Shown here: piece by piece, positions 1 through 9,036 of the stretch
Position numbering within the stretch: position 1 is the stretch's first letter
Layout of the letters: the number at the start of each line of letters is the position of its first letter
Assembly (NCBI GenBank): GCA_963779735.1
Contig: CAVZZJ010000007.1
Coordinates: 620,001 to 684,000 of the forward strand
DNA: 64,000 nucleotides
Direction: 5' to 3'
Origin: Bog-473 sp963779735
GTDB lineage: Bacteria > Actinomycetota > Acidimicrobiia > Acidimicrobiales > RAAP-2
The notes under the pieces: generated by a model
Told to the model about the DNA's origin: nothing
Databases searched by the model: none
Seen by the model: the letters and a program-made list of their open reading frames with translations, nothing else
Translations under genes and position numbers: made by a program

Positions 1-376
1 CCATTCGCATGTCGATCGCGGCGTCGGTCCGGAAGGAGAAGCCCCTCTCGCTGCGGTCGAGCTGCGGCGAGCTCACGCCGAGATCGAAGAGCACCCCGGA
101 GAGCGGGCCTTGCACGATGTCGGCCAGCGTCGAGAAGTGGGCGTGCCGCAGGCTCACCCGATCGCCGAAGGGGGCCAGTCGTTCGGCGGCTGCCTCCAGG
201 GCGGCGAGATCGCGGTCGAGCCCGATGATCCGCAGCCCGGCGTGGACGGCCAGCAGGGCAGCACTGTGGCCTCCGCCTCCGACGGTGGCGTCGACCATGA
301 GACCGGCGGGAACCGGCGCAAAGAGGGAGACGACCTCCTGGCTCAGTACGGGCACGTGTTCGAAAGGTTGGACCAT
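1..376 (-). CDS. rsmH: 16S rRNA (cytosine(1402)-N4)-methyltransferase RsmH, N-terminal part (runs off left edge)
   Basis: RsmH (MraW) methylates the N4 position of C1402 in 16S rRNA using S-adenosylmethionine. Reading leftward from an ATG, the frame gives an opening of the type MVQPFEHVPVLSQEVVSL, then the glycine-rich SAM motif 'DATVGGGGHSAALL', 'GLDRD', and 'GVLFDLGVSSPQLD' with the following 'ERGFSF', all hallmarks of the family. About 125 residues are present; the rest lies beyond base 1. A G-rich stretch (GGGGGG) sits about 8 nt before the ATG as ribosome site. It follows mraZ on the same strand after ~155 bp, the standard start of a dcw (division and cell wall) cluster, and is probably co-transcribed with it. 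Confidence 0.93.
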   Translation of the reverse strand, partial: MVQPFEHVPVLSQEVVSLFAPVPAGLMVDATVGGGGHSAALLAVHAGLRIIGLDRDLAALEAAAERLAPFGDRVSLRHAHFSTLADIVQGPLSGVLFDLGVSSPQLDRSERGFSFRTDAAIDMRM

Positions 377-531
377 CTGCAGCCCCCCGACTGGCTGGAA
401 GAGCAAAGGGCGTGATCCCGTTCGACCTGCGGGGAAGAGGGTGGAGTGATCTTCCGCCGCGCCGGTCGAGGAGCTGCACATGGTCCAGCGGATGCGCGCC
501 GCTGACGGTTGGTCGATGAGGTTCGGTGTGG

Positions 532-966
532 TCACGTCCTTTCGATTGCGTCGTCGTCGTCGCTGAGCAGCCAGCTCTCTTCGGGGAGGACACGCTCCGC
601 CCACAAGGTGGGATTCCACAGCTCCACCCGGTCGATGGCTCCGTGTACCAGCACCTCGCTCTCCAGCCCGGCGAAGGCGCGGAGATGCGCCGGTATGGGC
701 ATACGTCCTTGCCGATCGATCTCCACCTCGTGCGAGCTCGACGCCCAGAGACGGGCCCGGTTCCGGTTGACCCTTCCCGACTCGGCTCGCTCCTGCATCC
801 CCGCCATCTGGCGGTCGAACTCTCCCGGTGTCCAAAGCGCCAGGCAACCTTCGGACTGCTGGGCCAGGTACCCGCCCCGCTCGAACTGGGTGCGGAATTT
901 CGCAGGCAGGATAACCCTGCCCTTGATATCGAGCGAATGCTCGTACCTCCCCACGAATCCTGCCAC
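532..966 (-). CDS. mraZ: Transcriptional regulator MraZ
   Basis: A 144-residue MraZ, the DNA-binding regulator that opens dcw clusters and in studied bacteria represses its own promoter. Both halves of the AbrB-like double fold are visible, each with the D-x-x-x-R signature: 'DIKGRVILPAKFR' at about residues 13-25 and 'DRQGRMPIPAHLR' at about 84-96. Length is normal for the family (about 140-150). The start is a GTG preceded by GGGAG about 9 nt upstream. It is followed by rsmH. A set of five phased TGGNG-like boxes lies 43 bp upstream and is described separately; this supports autoregulation (inference from the family). The acidic C-terminal tail (SDDDD) is unremarkable. Confidence 0.97.
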   Translation of the reverse strand: MAGFVGRYEHSLDIKGRVILPAKFRTQFERGGYLAQQSEGCLALWTPGEFDRQMAGMQERAESGRVNRNRARLWASSSHEVEIDRQGRMPIPAHLRAFAGLESEVLVHGAIDRVELWNPTLWAERVLPEESWLLSDDDDAIERT

Positions 967-1008
967 CGGTCAGATCTCCCACGACGCTCCCTGGAATGCG
1001 TCCTTGAA

Positions 1009-1061
1009 CGCCCTTTTACTCCACTTCGCGCCACTCTACGCCCTTTTCCTCCACCGATCAA
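1009..1061 (-). promoter_or_regulatory. Probable mraZ promoter overlapped by five MraZ-type boxes
   Basis: On the minus strand there are five 5-bp boxes separated by exactly 5-bp spacers: TGGAG (1049-1053), GGGCG (1039-1043), TGGCG (1029-1033), TGGAG (1019-1023) and GGGCG (1009-1013). MraZ proteins are known to bind tandem TGGGN-like boxes with 5-nt spacers upstream of mraZ. A sigma-70-like pair, TTGATC (1056-1061) and TAGAGT (1033-1038) with a 17-bp spacer, is threaded through the boxes, so bound MraZ would cover the -10 region. The boxes are seen directly; the promoter call and repression are inference. Confidence 0.7.
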
Positions 1062-1180
1062 CAACTGACAACCCCCCGGCTCCCGATGCCTCCCGCGCAC
1101 GGGTCGGTAGCGACGCCGCGACCCCCCAAGGTGGACCGACCCCGCGTGGCGGGTGATCAGCAGACGTCGACGTGTACCCG

Positions 1181-1248
1181 CGGGGCGTCGCCGTTCAGAC
1201 GCGCTGGGGCGGGGCGTCGCCGTTCAGACGCGCTGGGGCGGGGCGTCG
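1181..1248. repeat. 29-bp tandem duplication across the 3' end of the LplA-like gene
   Basis: Two perfect 29-bp units (1181-1209 and 1210-1238) plus a 10-bp partial third. Each unit contains the TCA that is the stop codon of the leftward lplA-like gene (1224-1226), so the duplication has copied the stop codon downstream of itself. Confidence 0.9.
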
Positions 1249-1970
1249 GCGTCCCAGGCGGGAAGGGACGCCAGGAGCTCGGCGCTCAGCGCGGCGATCC
1301 CCGGCACGGACCCAAGGTCGTCGAGGCCGGCGGCGGAACGGGACACGTCGTTCACCAGCCGTTGGCGGGTGCGCTGGTCAAGGTCGAACAGCTCCACCAG
1401 CGGGCCGGGGTCCCAGGCGGTGTAGGCGCAGGTGTGAAAGAGGGAACCCTCTCGGCACCGCCATTGCGAGATGCCCGTGACCTTGCGATCCCCCTGCAGC
1501 ACCTCTCCGGGACCGCGACCCGAGAAACAGACCAAGCCTCCGTGTCGGCCGGGCTCGGCCCGGCCCGTGTGCACCGTCAGGTCACCCACGCCGAACCGGC
1601 CCAACGCCGCACTCCACCAGGCCCCAACCCAGGCGGCGGCGACCGCGACGTCGGCGTCCCACAGCGGATCGCTGCGGGGGATCCACACATCGACCCAGAG
1701 ATGGTCGCCCGGTCGGAGAAGCACCGCTCCCCCACCCCCGCGCCGCCTGACCACCTCCGTGCCCGACGCCATCGCCCGTCGCGCGCTGACGATGCCGACC
1801 GGCTGCGTGCTCCCGAGCACCACGGCCGGTCGCTCGAGCCGCCGGGCAACGGCGTAGCGGCTCGCCATCGGCCGGAACTGCTCTGCGTCGAAAAGGGGTT
1901 GCGAGGGGGGGAAGTCGGGCGAGGGCAACGGTCGCCGGGTCAGGATGCCGCGGCGAGATACGGCTCCCAC
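1224..1970 (-). CDS. Biotin/lipoate A/B protein ligase family protein (LplA-like)
   Basis: A 248-residue member of the BPL/LplA/LipB fold, which activates lipoate or biotin with ATP and transfers it to a target lysine. Visible signatures are 'VVLGSTQ' (about 51-56), 'RRRGGGGAV' (about 75-83, the substrate-binding loop), the phrase 'GDRKVTGISQWR' carrying the conserved lysine, and 'REGSLFHTCAY'. The C-terminal accessory domain of classical LplA is short or absent, as in many actinobacterial homologues, so substrate (lipoate, octanoate or other) cannot be read from sequence. The GTG at 1970 overlaps the upstream HNH gene by about 30 bp, suggesting translational coupling; a start nearer residue 35 (ATG) is possible. 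Confidence 0.8.
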   Translation of the reverse strand: MGAVSRRGILTRRPLPSPDFPPSQPLFDAEQFRPMASRYAVARRLERPAVVLGSTQPVGIVSARRAMASGTEVVRRRGGGGAVLLRPGDHLWVDVWIPRSDPLWDADVAVAAAWVGAWWSAALGRFGVGDLTVHTGRAEPGRHGGLVCFSGRGPGEVLQGDRKVTGISQWRCREGSLFHTCAYTAWDPGPLVELFDLDQRTRQRLVNDVSRSAAGLDDLGSVPGIAALSAELLASLPAWDADAPPQRV

Positions 1971-2452
1971 AGGGGGTCCACGTCAGAGAGGTGCCGCAGC
2001 CGCCACAGGTAGCCGTCGGGCGGGCCCGGCTTCACCCGGAGCGTCCAACCCAGTTCGGAGAGGAGCTGATCGGCCTTGGTCAGGTTGTCGCGCTTGCAGG
2101 CGGCCACCACGTTGAACCAGTCGTGGGTACCCCCCCTGCTCCGGGGAATGACGTGGTCGATGGTGTCGGCCGGCTCGGAACAGTACACACACAGGCCGCC
2201 GTCCCGTCGTAGCACCGAACGTCGGGTAACCGGCGGCGTCCGAGCCCATCGCGGGATCCGGACCATGTGGGCCAAGCGGACGATGGACGGCACATCTACG
2301 TCGAGCGACGCCGAATGGAAGACGGCGCAGTCCTCCTTGAAGGCGACGGCCTCGGCCCGGCCGGCCAGGACGAGGACGACGGCCCGACGGTCGGACACCA
2401 GTGCGAGAGGCTCATAGGTCGCGTTCAGCAACAGCACCCGCTCCACGTTCAC
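1940..2452 (-). CDS. HNH endonuclease family protein
   Basis: A compact protein of about 170 residues. It begins 'VNVERVLLLNATYEPL' and carries a zinc-type HNH nuclease core: C-x-x-C ('CVYC'), 'DTIDHVIPRSRGG' with the catalytic DH, and 'NVVAACKRDN'. This form, with the N-terminal 'LLLNATYEPL' block, is a widespread actinobacterial HNH family of unproven cellular role. A much longer frame is open upstream to 2773, but the family start matches the GTG at 2452 and the extension has no homology that I recognise. It lies between a small conserved gene and the LplA-like gene, all leftward. Confidence 0.82.
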   Translation of the reverse strand: MNVERVLLLNATYEPLALVSDRRAVVLVLAGRAEAVAFKEDCAVFHSASLDVDVPSIVRLAHMVRIPRWARTPPVTRRSVLRRDGGLCVYCSEPADTIDHVIPRSRGGTHDWFNVVAACKRDNLTKADQLLSELGWTLRVKPGPPDGYLWRLRHLSDVDPLWEPYLAAAS

Positions 2453-2568
2453 AACGCTCCGGCGAGGTCTCGCCTCGGTCCCGGCGCAACCGGCCGCAGG
2501 ACCGGGGCCCGGTCCGTTCCATGGCCGACGTTGGCTCCAACCATCCCAGAAGTCACGACGCAGAGAGG

Positions 2569-2925
2569 CTACCCGCGGCGGGGGCGCGTCCTCCGACACC
2601 ATCGGAGGTAGTCCACCACGTCGTGCGCCTCCATCACGCCCCCCCTCCCCGTCCCCCCGAACGCCGTGACCAAGCGGAACTGCCAGTAGGGCGTGCCCGG
2701 AACGGGGAGAAAGGGCGGACGGCGCCACCAGCCGCGCCGGGTGAGCCGGACCAGCGCGCCGGCGCCCGCCCACCAGATGGATGGATGGGCGGCAACCGCC
2801 GACAGCACGACGGCGACATCACGGCCGAGGTGACCCGGCTCGTCGACGGCACGGTCGACGGCACCGTCGACGGCACGGTCGTGGGCCGACGTCGGCCTCA
2901 CCGCGGCGTGTCCAGTCCCCGCCAT
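2569..2925 (-). CDS. Small conserved actinobacterial protein, function unknown
   Basis: About 118 residues. It has a recognisable conserved core: 'VAAHPSIWWAGAGALVRL', 'WWRRPPFLPVP', 'YWQFRLVTAFGG' and the ending 'DVVDYLRWCRR'. I know this pattern as a recurrent uncharacterised actinobacterial protein, often beside other housekeeping genes; no enzymatic motif is visible. The ATG at 2925 overlaps the end of the ROK gene by 28 bp. A run of three 12-bp repeats (gacggcaccgtc-like, about 2845-2880) encodes the 'DRAVDGAVDRAVD' stretch near the N-terminus, so the first ~30 residues are low complexity and the true start could be further in. Confidence 0.6.
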   Translation of the reverse strand: MAGTGHAAVRPTSAHDRAVDGAVDRAVDEPGHLGRDVAVVLSAVAAHPSIWWAGAGALVRLTRRGWWRRPPFLPVPGTPYWQFRLVTAFGGTGRGGVMEAHDVVDYLRWCRRTRPRRG

Positions 2926-3812
2926 CCGACACGTGCCGCCCCGACCAGGGGGCCCCGGTCCCCCAACCCGCCGGGGACCACGCGTGCGCCCCGCGCGAAG
3001 TCGAGCCCGCACCGTAGATCCACCTCGCACTGCGCGGCCCGGAAGAAGGGCTCACCGAAGCCAAGGGCCACCGAACCGCTGACCACCGCCAGGGGCAGAT
3101 CGAGAAGGTTCACCACCGACGCCACAGCGCGACCGACCAGTGTCCCGGTGCGCGCCACCATTTGCGGCGAGGCCATTTCGGCCGGTCTCCCGGTGATGGC
3201 GGCCAGCGCCGTCCCCGAGGCCTCGGCCTCGAGGCACCCGCGTCCGCCGCACGCGCAGGCGCGCCCGTCGGGCACGACGACGACGTGACCGACATGGCCG
3301 GCATTGCCCAGCCGGCCGTCGAGCAGACGTCCATTGAGGACCAACCCCCCGCCGACGCCGGTCGAGACCACGATGGCGATGAAGTCACGCCGGCCCACCG
3401 CGGCTCCGATCCACCCCTCGCCGAGTGCCAGCGCCTTGGCGTCGTTGTCCACGTAGGTCGGCACGCCGGTCAGCTCCCGCAGGCGGGCCCGCAAGGGGAA
3501 ACAACGCCATCCCGGAATATTCAGTGGAGAGACGTGCTCACCGCCGGGACTCATCGGCCCCCCGCAGCCGGCTCCGCACACCACGATCCGGCCGGCGGCA
3601 CCTACCTCGGCGCGAACTCCAGCCACGAGATCGGCCAGGGTGCGCCACAGCAGCGCTGCACCGGCTGCGTCGGCCGCTCCGGGCGTGCCGGCTGCGTCGG
3701 CCGTGGGAGGCGTCGGCGCGCGGACCTGGTGCGCGAGCGCTCCCGATCGGTCGACCAGTCCGACCGCCATTTTGGTGCCGCCGATGTCCACGGCCAGCGC
3801 CAGTTCATTCAC
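2898..3812 (-). CDS. ROK family sugar kinase (glucokinase-like)
   Basis: A 304-residue ROK (repressor, ORF, kinase) protein without an N-terminal DNA-binding domain, so a kinase. It has the phosphate-binding 'AVDIGGTK' (residues 7-14), 'VDNDAKALALGEG' with the catalytic Asp around residue 120, 'STGVGGGLVLNG', and the zinc-binding 'ACACGGRGCLE' loop (C-x-C-G-x-x-G-C-x-E). ROK enzymes phosphorylate glucose, mannose or N-acetyl sugars; the exact sugar is not readable here. It overlaps the next leftward gene, suggesting an operon. Confidence 0.9.
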   Translation of the reverse strand: MNELALAVDIGGTKMAVGLVDRSGALAHQVRAPTPPTADAAGTPGAADAAGAALLWRTLADLVAGVRAEVGAAGRIVVCGAGCGGPMSPGGEHVSPLNIPGWRCFPLRARLRELTGVPTYVDNDAKALALGEGWIGAAVGRRDFIAIVVSTGVGGGLVLNGRLLDGRLGNAGHVGHVVVVPDGRACACGGRGCLEAEASGTALAAITGRPAEMASPQMVARTGTLVGRAVASVVNLLDLPLAVVSGSVALGFGEPFFRAAQCEVDLRCGLDFARGARVVPGGLGDRGPLVGAARVGWRGLDTPR

Positions 3813-3872
3813 TGGGGCCGGCGCACCATGGGGCGGAGGCGGGCCGGAGTGGCCGCAGTGGCCGCAGTGGGT

Positions 3873-4277
3873 TCAGTTCTCGCGGCGGTGGAACCTGGTG
3901 CGGAACCAGTCGCGGGCCTCGGTGACCGCACCTTCGAACCCGTTCGACGCGGAGGCCGCCTTGGACTGCTCGCCGTCCCTGGGTCGGGTCAGGTCGTGCC
4001 AGCCCGCTCGGCCCATCCGGCGGAGGTTGCGCTCGAAGACCACGAGAGAGCCGAACATGATGACGACCCCGATGAAGCCCAAGACGGGGGACTTGGCGAA
4101 GAAGGCGACGAGGACGACCACCCCGAGGACGAAGGTGACGGCCGCCCACTTGCAGTACCGACCGGCATGGCGGTACACCGACTCCGAGCGGACTCGCTCG
4201 GCAAACTCCGGGTCCTGCCGAACCAGCGACTCCTCCAGTTCGGCCAGGATCCGCTGCTCACGATCAGAAAGAGGCAT
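3873..4277 (-). CDS. DUF3040 membrane protein
   Basis: A 134-residue protein beginning 'MPLSDREQRILAELEESL', the characteristic N-terminus of DUF3040, an actinobacterial family. Two hydrophobic segments follow (about residues 45-63 'AAVTFVLGVVVLVAFFA' and 68-85 'VLGFIGVVIMFGSLVVF'), then a basic cytoplasmic tail. The next ATG upstream (4292) adds only five residues and does not match the family start, so the start was set at 4277. No function is established for the family. It reads leftward, just upstream of the ROK gene. Confidence 0.85.
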   Translation of the reverse strand: MPLSDREQRILAELEESLVRQDPEFAERVRSESVYRHAGRYCKWAAVTFVLGVVVLVAFFAKSPVLGFIGVVIMFGSLVVFERNLRRMGRAGWHDLTRPRDGEQSKAASASNGFEGAVTEARDWFRTRFHRREN

Positions 4278-4582
4278 GCGCCACCACCCCACATCCCCGG
4301 CACACCCTCATGCCTCCACCCCCGACCAGCCTTCCATTCCGTCCATGCAGCCCTCATATTTGCACGACTTTGAAGTGCAGACAACGGACGATCCTCGATG
4401 TACGGGATGCCTCACCACTAGCACGCCTGCCAGCTTACGGCCAGCCTCATTCGTCCGGGACGCGGTACCCGGCCTTTTTTCTCGCGCCCGGGGCCGCAGG
4501 ACGGCCACCGGGCCAGGATTTCCGCTCCCATCAGCACGGTTACCCCGTGTCCCTGCCCCTCCCCCAGAGAAATCCCGGTGAC

Positions 4583-5953
4583 GTGTGCCATAGTGCCGAC
4601 GTGGTCTCGCGGAGAGTCAGACGGAGGCGCCGCCAGTTCGCCGCCGGTGGCGTGCTCCTCGTCCTCCTCCTGCTCTATCTGTCCGTCTTCTCCGGAGGGG
4701 GACCGAAGAAGGTCCCGCCTCCCCGCGGGCACACTGGTGCCCCCCGCGAGACGTTCCCCGCCCGCTCACCGCTCAACCCGGACTGGAAGGGAGACGGCAA
4801 GCCCGTCACCTTGGCCTTCGGCGGGGACGTCCATTTCGCCGGGGACGTCGGCCTCCGTCTGACCGACGATCCCGCGACGGCCCTGGGCAACACCGTGCCC
4901 CAGCTCTTCGCGGGTGCCCAGTTGCGGATGGTCAACCTCGAGTCCGCGCTGACCGACGGTACATGCCCACAACCGCAGGACAAGCCGTTCATCTTCTTCG
5001 CCCCGCCAACCGCGATCACCGCACTCCGCGGCGCCACGATCTCCCTGGTCTCCCAAGCCAACGACCATGCCTTGGACTGTGGACAGCCCGGGCTGGCGCA
5101 GGGGCTCGGCGCAGCCAAGGTGGCGGGATTCCCCCTGGTCGGCGTCGGCGTCAACGCGGCGCAGGCCTTCGCGCCCTATCGGGCCACGATCAACGGTCAG
5201 CGCATCGCCGTCCTCGCCGCCACACAGGTCATCGCCCCCAACCTGGTCAGCACCTGGACTGCCACCTCGAGTCAGGCCGGGGTGGCCTCAGCGCTCAACC
5301 CGACCCAGCTGGTACGGGCCGTCCAGTCCGCCAGGCGCACCGCGGACACGGTCGTCGTCTACCTGCACTGGGGAGCCGAGACGCAGGCCTGCCCCGACCC
5401 GCAACAGGAGCCTCTCGCCGAACAGCTGGTCAAGGCCGGGGCCGACATCGTGGTCGGCACCAACGCGCACGTGCTCCTCGGCGGGGGTTACCTGGGAGAC
5501 GCCTACGTCGACTACGGGCTCGGCAACTTCGCGTTCTACGACGACACCGCCCCCGAGACCGACAGTGGGTCGCTGCTCATCACCGCAGTGGGACGACACA
5601 TCGTCTCGGCGACCTTCCGCCCTGCCACCATCGTTGGCGGCCTACCCCAGCCCCTCACCGGCGCGGCCGCCGCCACCGCCCTCCAGAACTGGAACGCGGC
5701 GCGCAGCTGCACGAACCTGTCCGCCACCCCGACCGGCAGCCAGGCCTCCGAGAGGGGGGAAACCTCGCCGTTCGTCGCCCCGACCACCACCACGACGACC
5801 ACGGCTCCTTCCGGCGGGACGTCGACCAGCACCGCGCCCAGCACCACGACAAGCACCACGACAAGCACCACGACACCTGGTCGGCGCGGGACGTCGACGA
5901 CGACAAAGACGACCCACCCCACGGTCACGCAGCCGACCGACAACGCCGGGTGA
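4583..5953 (+). CDS. CapA/PgsA-like metallophosphatase-fold protein, membrane-anchored, Thr-rich tail
   Basis: After a basic stretch (RRVRRRRR) comes one transmembrane segment ('FAAGGVLLVLLLLYLSVF'), then a CapA-like domain (PGA_cap, related to calcineurin-type phosphoesterases). Motifs are 'LAFGGDVHFAGDVG', 'MVNLESALTD', 'VSQANDHALDCG', 'VVYLHWGAE' and 'DIVVGTNAHV', the metal-site signature of CapA proteins linked to poly-gamma-glutamate synthesis or export. The C-terminus is a Thr/Ser/Pro-rich tail of about 60 residues built from short DNA repeats, a likely wall-spanning stalk. The start is uncertain: GTG at 4583 or GTG at 4601 both precede the basic/TM region, and the frame stays open back to 4310. 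No capB/capC partners are adjacent, so a role in capsule making is only an inference. Confidence 0.82.
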   Translation: MCHSADVVSRRVRRRRRQFAAGGVLLVLLLLYLSVFSGGGPKKVPPPRGHTGAPRETFPARSPLNPDWKGDGKPVTLAFGGDVHFAGDVGLRLTDDPATALGNTVPQLFAGAQLRMVNLESALTDGTCPQPQDKPFIFFAPPTAITALRGATISLVSQANDHALDCGQPGLAQGLGAAKVAGFPLVGVGVNAAQAFAPYRATINGQRIAVLAATQVIAPNLVSTWTATSSQAGVASALNPTQLVRAVQSARRTADTVVVYLHWGAETQACPDPQQEPLAEQLVKAGADIVVGTNAHVLLGGGYLGDAYVDYGLGNFAFYDDTAPETDSGSLLITAVGRHIVSATFRPATIVGGLPQPLTGAAAATALQNWNAARSCTNLSATPTGSQASERGETSPFVAPTTTTTTTAPSGGTSTSTAPSTTTSTTTSTTTPGRRGTSTTTKTTHPTVTQPTDNAG

Positions 5954-6099
5954 TCGTCGGGAGTGCCGACAGGCGGCTCCACTGGATGGCGATGTCCAGT
6001 TGACGTCGGACCTCTTCCCCCGATAATCCTCATCTCTCTGTCGACGTCGCCCACGTCGGCGAGGGCCATGTTGGCGAAGCCGAACAGCTGAGCGTCTAC

Positions 6100-6156
6100 G
6101 TCGCCCGGGGACACGGTCGCCCGGGGACACGGTCGCCCGGGGACACGGTCGTCCGG
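6100..6156. repeat. 16-bp tandem repeat, three copies plus a partial
   Basis: The unit gtcgcccggggacacg is repeated perfectly at 6100-6115, 6116-6131 and 6132-6147, followed by a degenerate 9-bp fourth. Confidence 0.92.
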
Positions 6157-6237
6157 CCTGGGGCGCGCGGTTGTCCGAGCTTCTCTCCGATCAGGTGGCA
6201 GATTTTTCCGAATTAACGTGACATCGCCGGACAGTTG

Positions 6238-6247
6238 TGATATATCA
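6238..6247. promoter_or_regulatory. Candidate PadR operator palindrome
   Basis: TGATATATCA is a perfect 10-bp palindrome in an AT-rich stretch about 135 bp before the padR start. PadR-family regulators commonly bind AT-rich palindromes upstream of their own operon. The assignment is inference from position and symmetry. Confidence 0.4.
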
Positions 6248-6380
6248 TTAGTGTTCTTGTTACATACCTATGAGATTGAGGACCGCGATGATGCACGACC
6301 ACCCGATCACCCGCCGCAGGCGCGACCACGACCGGCGCGACCACGACACCGACACCAACCGAAATAGAAGGAGTCTCCAC

Positions 6381-7016
<636 letters not shown>

Positions 7017-7056
7017 GCGTCAAAACTGGGACGAGGGACATTACTGTGAGTGAGAG

Positions 7057-8049
7057 ATGACCGCTGCCGACCTCCATGCCGCCCCCAGTTCGGTTCGCGG
7101 GCTGGAGCCGATCATCGAGACGATCGACCTGGTCAAGACGTATCCGGGCACCGACTTCCGGGCAGTCGACGGTCTCAACCTCCAGGTGAGCATGGGAGAG
7201 GTCTACGGGCTCCTCGGCCCCAACGGCGCGGGAAAGACGACGACGGTCGGGGTGCTGACGACCCGTGTCATACCCTCGGGCGGCCGGGCATTCGTGGGTG
7301 GCATCGACGTCGTGGCCCACCCCACACTGGCCAAGCAGATGATCGGCGTGGTGTCCCAGCAGAACACGCTCGACCGCCAGTTGACCACCTGGGAGAACCT
7401 CTACTTCCACGGGCGGCTGTTCGGCATGGGCACCCGTGAGTCGAAGCAGATGGCGGACGAGCTGCTGGAGAGGTTCCAGCTCTCACGCTTCGCCAAGGCC
7501 TCGGTCTACGCCCTCTCCGGAGGGATGGCGCAGCGGCTCATGGTGGCCCGGGCCATCTTTCACCGCCCGGCCGTCCTCTTCCTCGACGAGCCCACGGCGG
7601 GCCTCGACCCTCAGGGGCGGTTGGCGCTGTGGGATCTCCTGCGGGATCTCAACTCCCAGGGGCAGACGATCATGCTCACCACCCACTACATGGAAGAGGC
7701 GGACAAGCTCTGTGACCGGGTGGCCATCATGGACCACGGCAAGATCCTGGCCCTCGATACCCCAGATGAGCTCAAACGCGGCGTGGAAGCCGACACCATC
7801 GTGACCGTCAAGTCAGAAGGAGACCCCGAGGCCATGGGCGCCGCCTTCACCCGGCGGATCGAGGGAGTCACGCGTGCCCGCACCGTCCCCGGAGGAGTGG
7901 AGCTGCATGTCAAGGGCGCCGATCGGCTGGTGCCGCGGGTGGTGGAGGCCGCCGAGGCCGAGGGCTTCGCGCTGGCCGACCTCTCCGTGGCCGAACCCAC
8001 GCTCGAAACCGTCTTCATCGGACTGACCGGAAAGGATCTGCGCGACTGA
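7057..8049 (+). CDS. ABC transporter ATP-binding protein (DrrA-like, ABC-2 type)
   Basis: A 330-residue ATPase subunit of an ABC-2 exporter. It has Walker A 'GPNGAGKTT' (residues 54-62), the Q-loop 'GVVSQQNTLD', signature 'LSGGMAQR' (153-160), Walker B 'VLFLDEPTAGLD' (173-184) and the switch His in 'TTHYMEEAD'. The long C-terminal domain resembles that of DrrA/NodI-type drug and polysaccharide exporters. It follows padR by 40 bp and its stop overlaps the ATG of the permease gene (TGATG), so the three form one operon. Substrate is unknown. Confidence 0.93.
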   Translation: MTAADLHAAPSSVRGLEPIIETIDLVKTYPGTDFRAVDGLNLQVSMGEVYGLLGPNGAGKTTTVGVLTTRVIPSGGRAFVGGIDVVAHPTLAKQMIGVVSQQNTLDRQLTTWENLYFHGRLFGMGTRESKQMADELLERFQLSRFAKASVYALSGGMAQRLMVARAIFHRPAVLFLDEPTAGLDPQGRLALWDLLRDLNSQGQTIMLTTHYMEEADKLCDRVAIMDHGKILALDTPDELKRGVEADTIVTVKSEGDPEAMGAAFTRRIEGVTRARTVPGGVELHVKGADRLVPRVVEAAEAEGFALADLSVAEPTLETVFIGLTGKDLRD

Positions 8050-8978
8050 TGACCGCCACCTCTACTCCCGGCCAATCCCTTACTCCCGGCCAATCCCTGG
8101 CGGACGTCGGCACCGACACCCCGTCACGCCGGGTCATGACCGCGCCCACCCGCTCTGCCACCGCGGCCAGCTGGACGTCTCTGCGGGCCCTCATCCTGCG
8201 CGACCTCGTCGTCCTGCGCAAGCACCTGGTCGAGTTCACCGTTCGCACTCTGGTCCAACCGTTCCTCCTCTGCTTCGTCTTCCTCTATGTCTTTCCGAAG
8301 ATCGGGCAGAGCATCGGTGGCTCCAGCGTGCCCGGAGCGGAGTCGGATTTCGCCACGGTGCTCGTGCCCGGCGTGGTGGGACTCTCCATCATGTTCCAGG
8401 GCATCCAGGCCGTGGCCATGCAACTGGCCCAGGAGTTCGGCTTCACCCGCGAGATCGAGGACCGTGTGCAGGCCCCGTGCCCTATCTGGTTGGTGGCCAT
8501 CTCCAAGGTCCTCTCCGGAGGGGCACAGGGACTACTCTCGGCCATACTCGTCCTGCCCATCGCCTCAGTCGTCCACGCATCAGGGGTGGAGGCCCACATC
8601 AACCTGCACTGGCCGCTGATCGTCACCCTCGTGCCGCTGTCATGCCTGGCCATGAGCTCTCTGGGTCTGCTGCTCGGGACGAGCTTCGAACCGCGCAACC
8701 TCGGGCTGATGTTCGGCTTCATCGTCCTGCCCATCACCTTCCTCGGCGGGACGTACTACCAGTGGACCCGGCTGGCACCCGTGAAGGTCGGGGGTTTCCA
8801 TTGGCTGCAGGTGATCGTCTTGATCAATCCGCTGATTTACGTGAACGACGGGATGCGGGCGGCGCTCACCGATGCGGCCCACATGCCCCTCTACGTTATC
8901 TACCCGGCGCTCATCGCCTTCAGCGCGATCTTCTTGACGCTCGGACTGCGAAACTTCCGGCGCAAAGTTCTCGCCTGA
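8049..8978 (+). CDS. ABC-2 type transporter permease
   Basis: A 309-residue polytopic permease with about six hydrophobic segments and the ABC-2 region 'FGFIVLPITFLGGTYYQW' typical of DrrB-like subunits, ending 'LTLGLRNFRRKVLA'. It starts by a one-base overlap with the ATPase gene, so the pair forms the exporter. Near the start an 18-bp tandem duplication produces the repeated residues 'PGQSLTPGQSL'; this lies in the cytoplasmic leader and should not affect the membrane part. Regulated, presumably, by the upstream PadR protein. Confidence 0.9.
   Translation: MTATSTPGQSLTPGQSLADVGTDTPSRRVMTAPTRSATAASWTSLRALILRDLVVLRKHLVEFTVRTLVQPFLLCFVFLYVFPKIGQSIGGSSVPGAESDFATVLVPGVVGLSIMFQGIQAVAMQLAQEFGFTREIEDRVQAPCPIWLVAISKVLSGGAQGLLSAILVLPIASVVHASGVEAHINLHWPLIVTLVPLSCLAMSSLGLLLGTSFEPRNLGLMFGFIVLPITFLGGTYYQWTRLAPVKVGGFHWLQVIVLINPLIYVNDGMRAALTDAAHMPLYVIYPALIAFSAIFLTLGLRNFRRKVLA
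8063..8098 (+). repeat. 18-bp tandem duplication in the permease leader
   Basis: tactcccggccaatccct occurs twice head to tail (8063-8080, 8081-8098), in frame. Confidence 0.9.
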
Positions 8979-9036
8979 TCCCGCAAACCGCTGCCGGTTC
9001 GGGGCCAAGCACAGAGGAGTGACGGCAGACGGGCAC

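Larger units (their letters stand above)
5954..6380. other. Intergenic region upstream of padR
   Basis: No convincing gene. It holds three 16-bp tandem repeats (6100-6147) and an AT-rich stretch around 6205-6270, unusual for this genome, that likely carries the padR-ABC promoter and operator. A minor upstream His/Asp-rich frame (6270-6380) is open and in frame with padR but lacks a good ribosome site. Confidence 0.5.
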
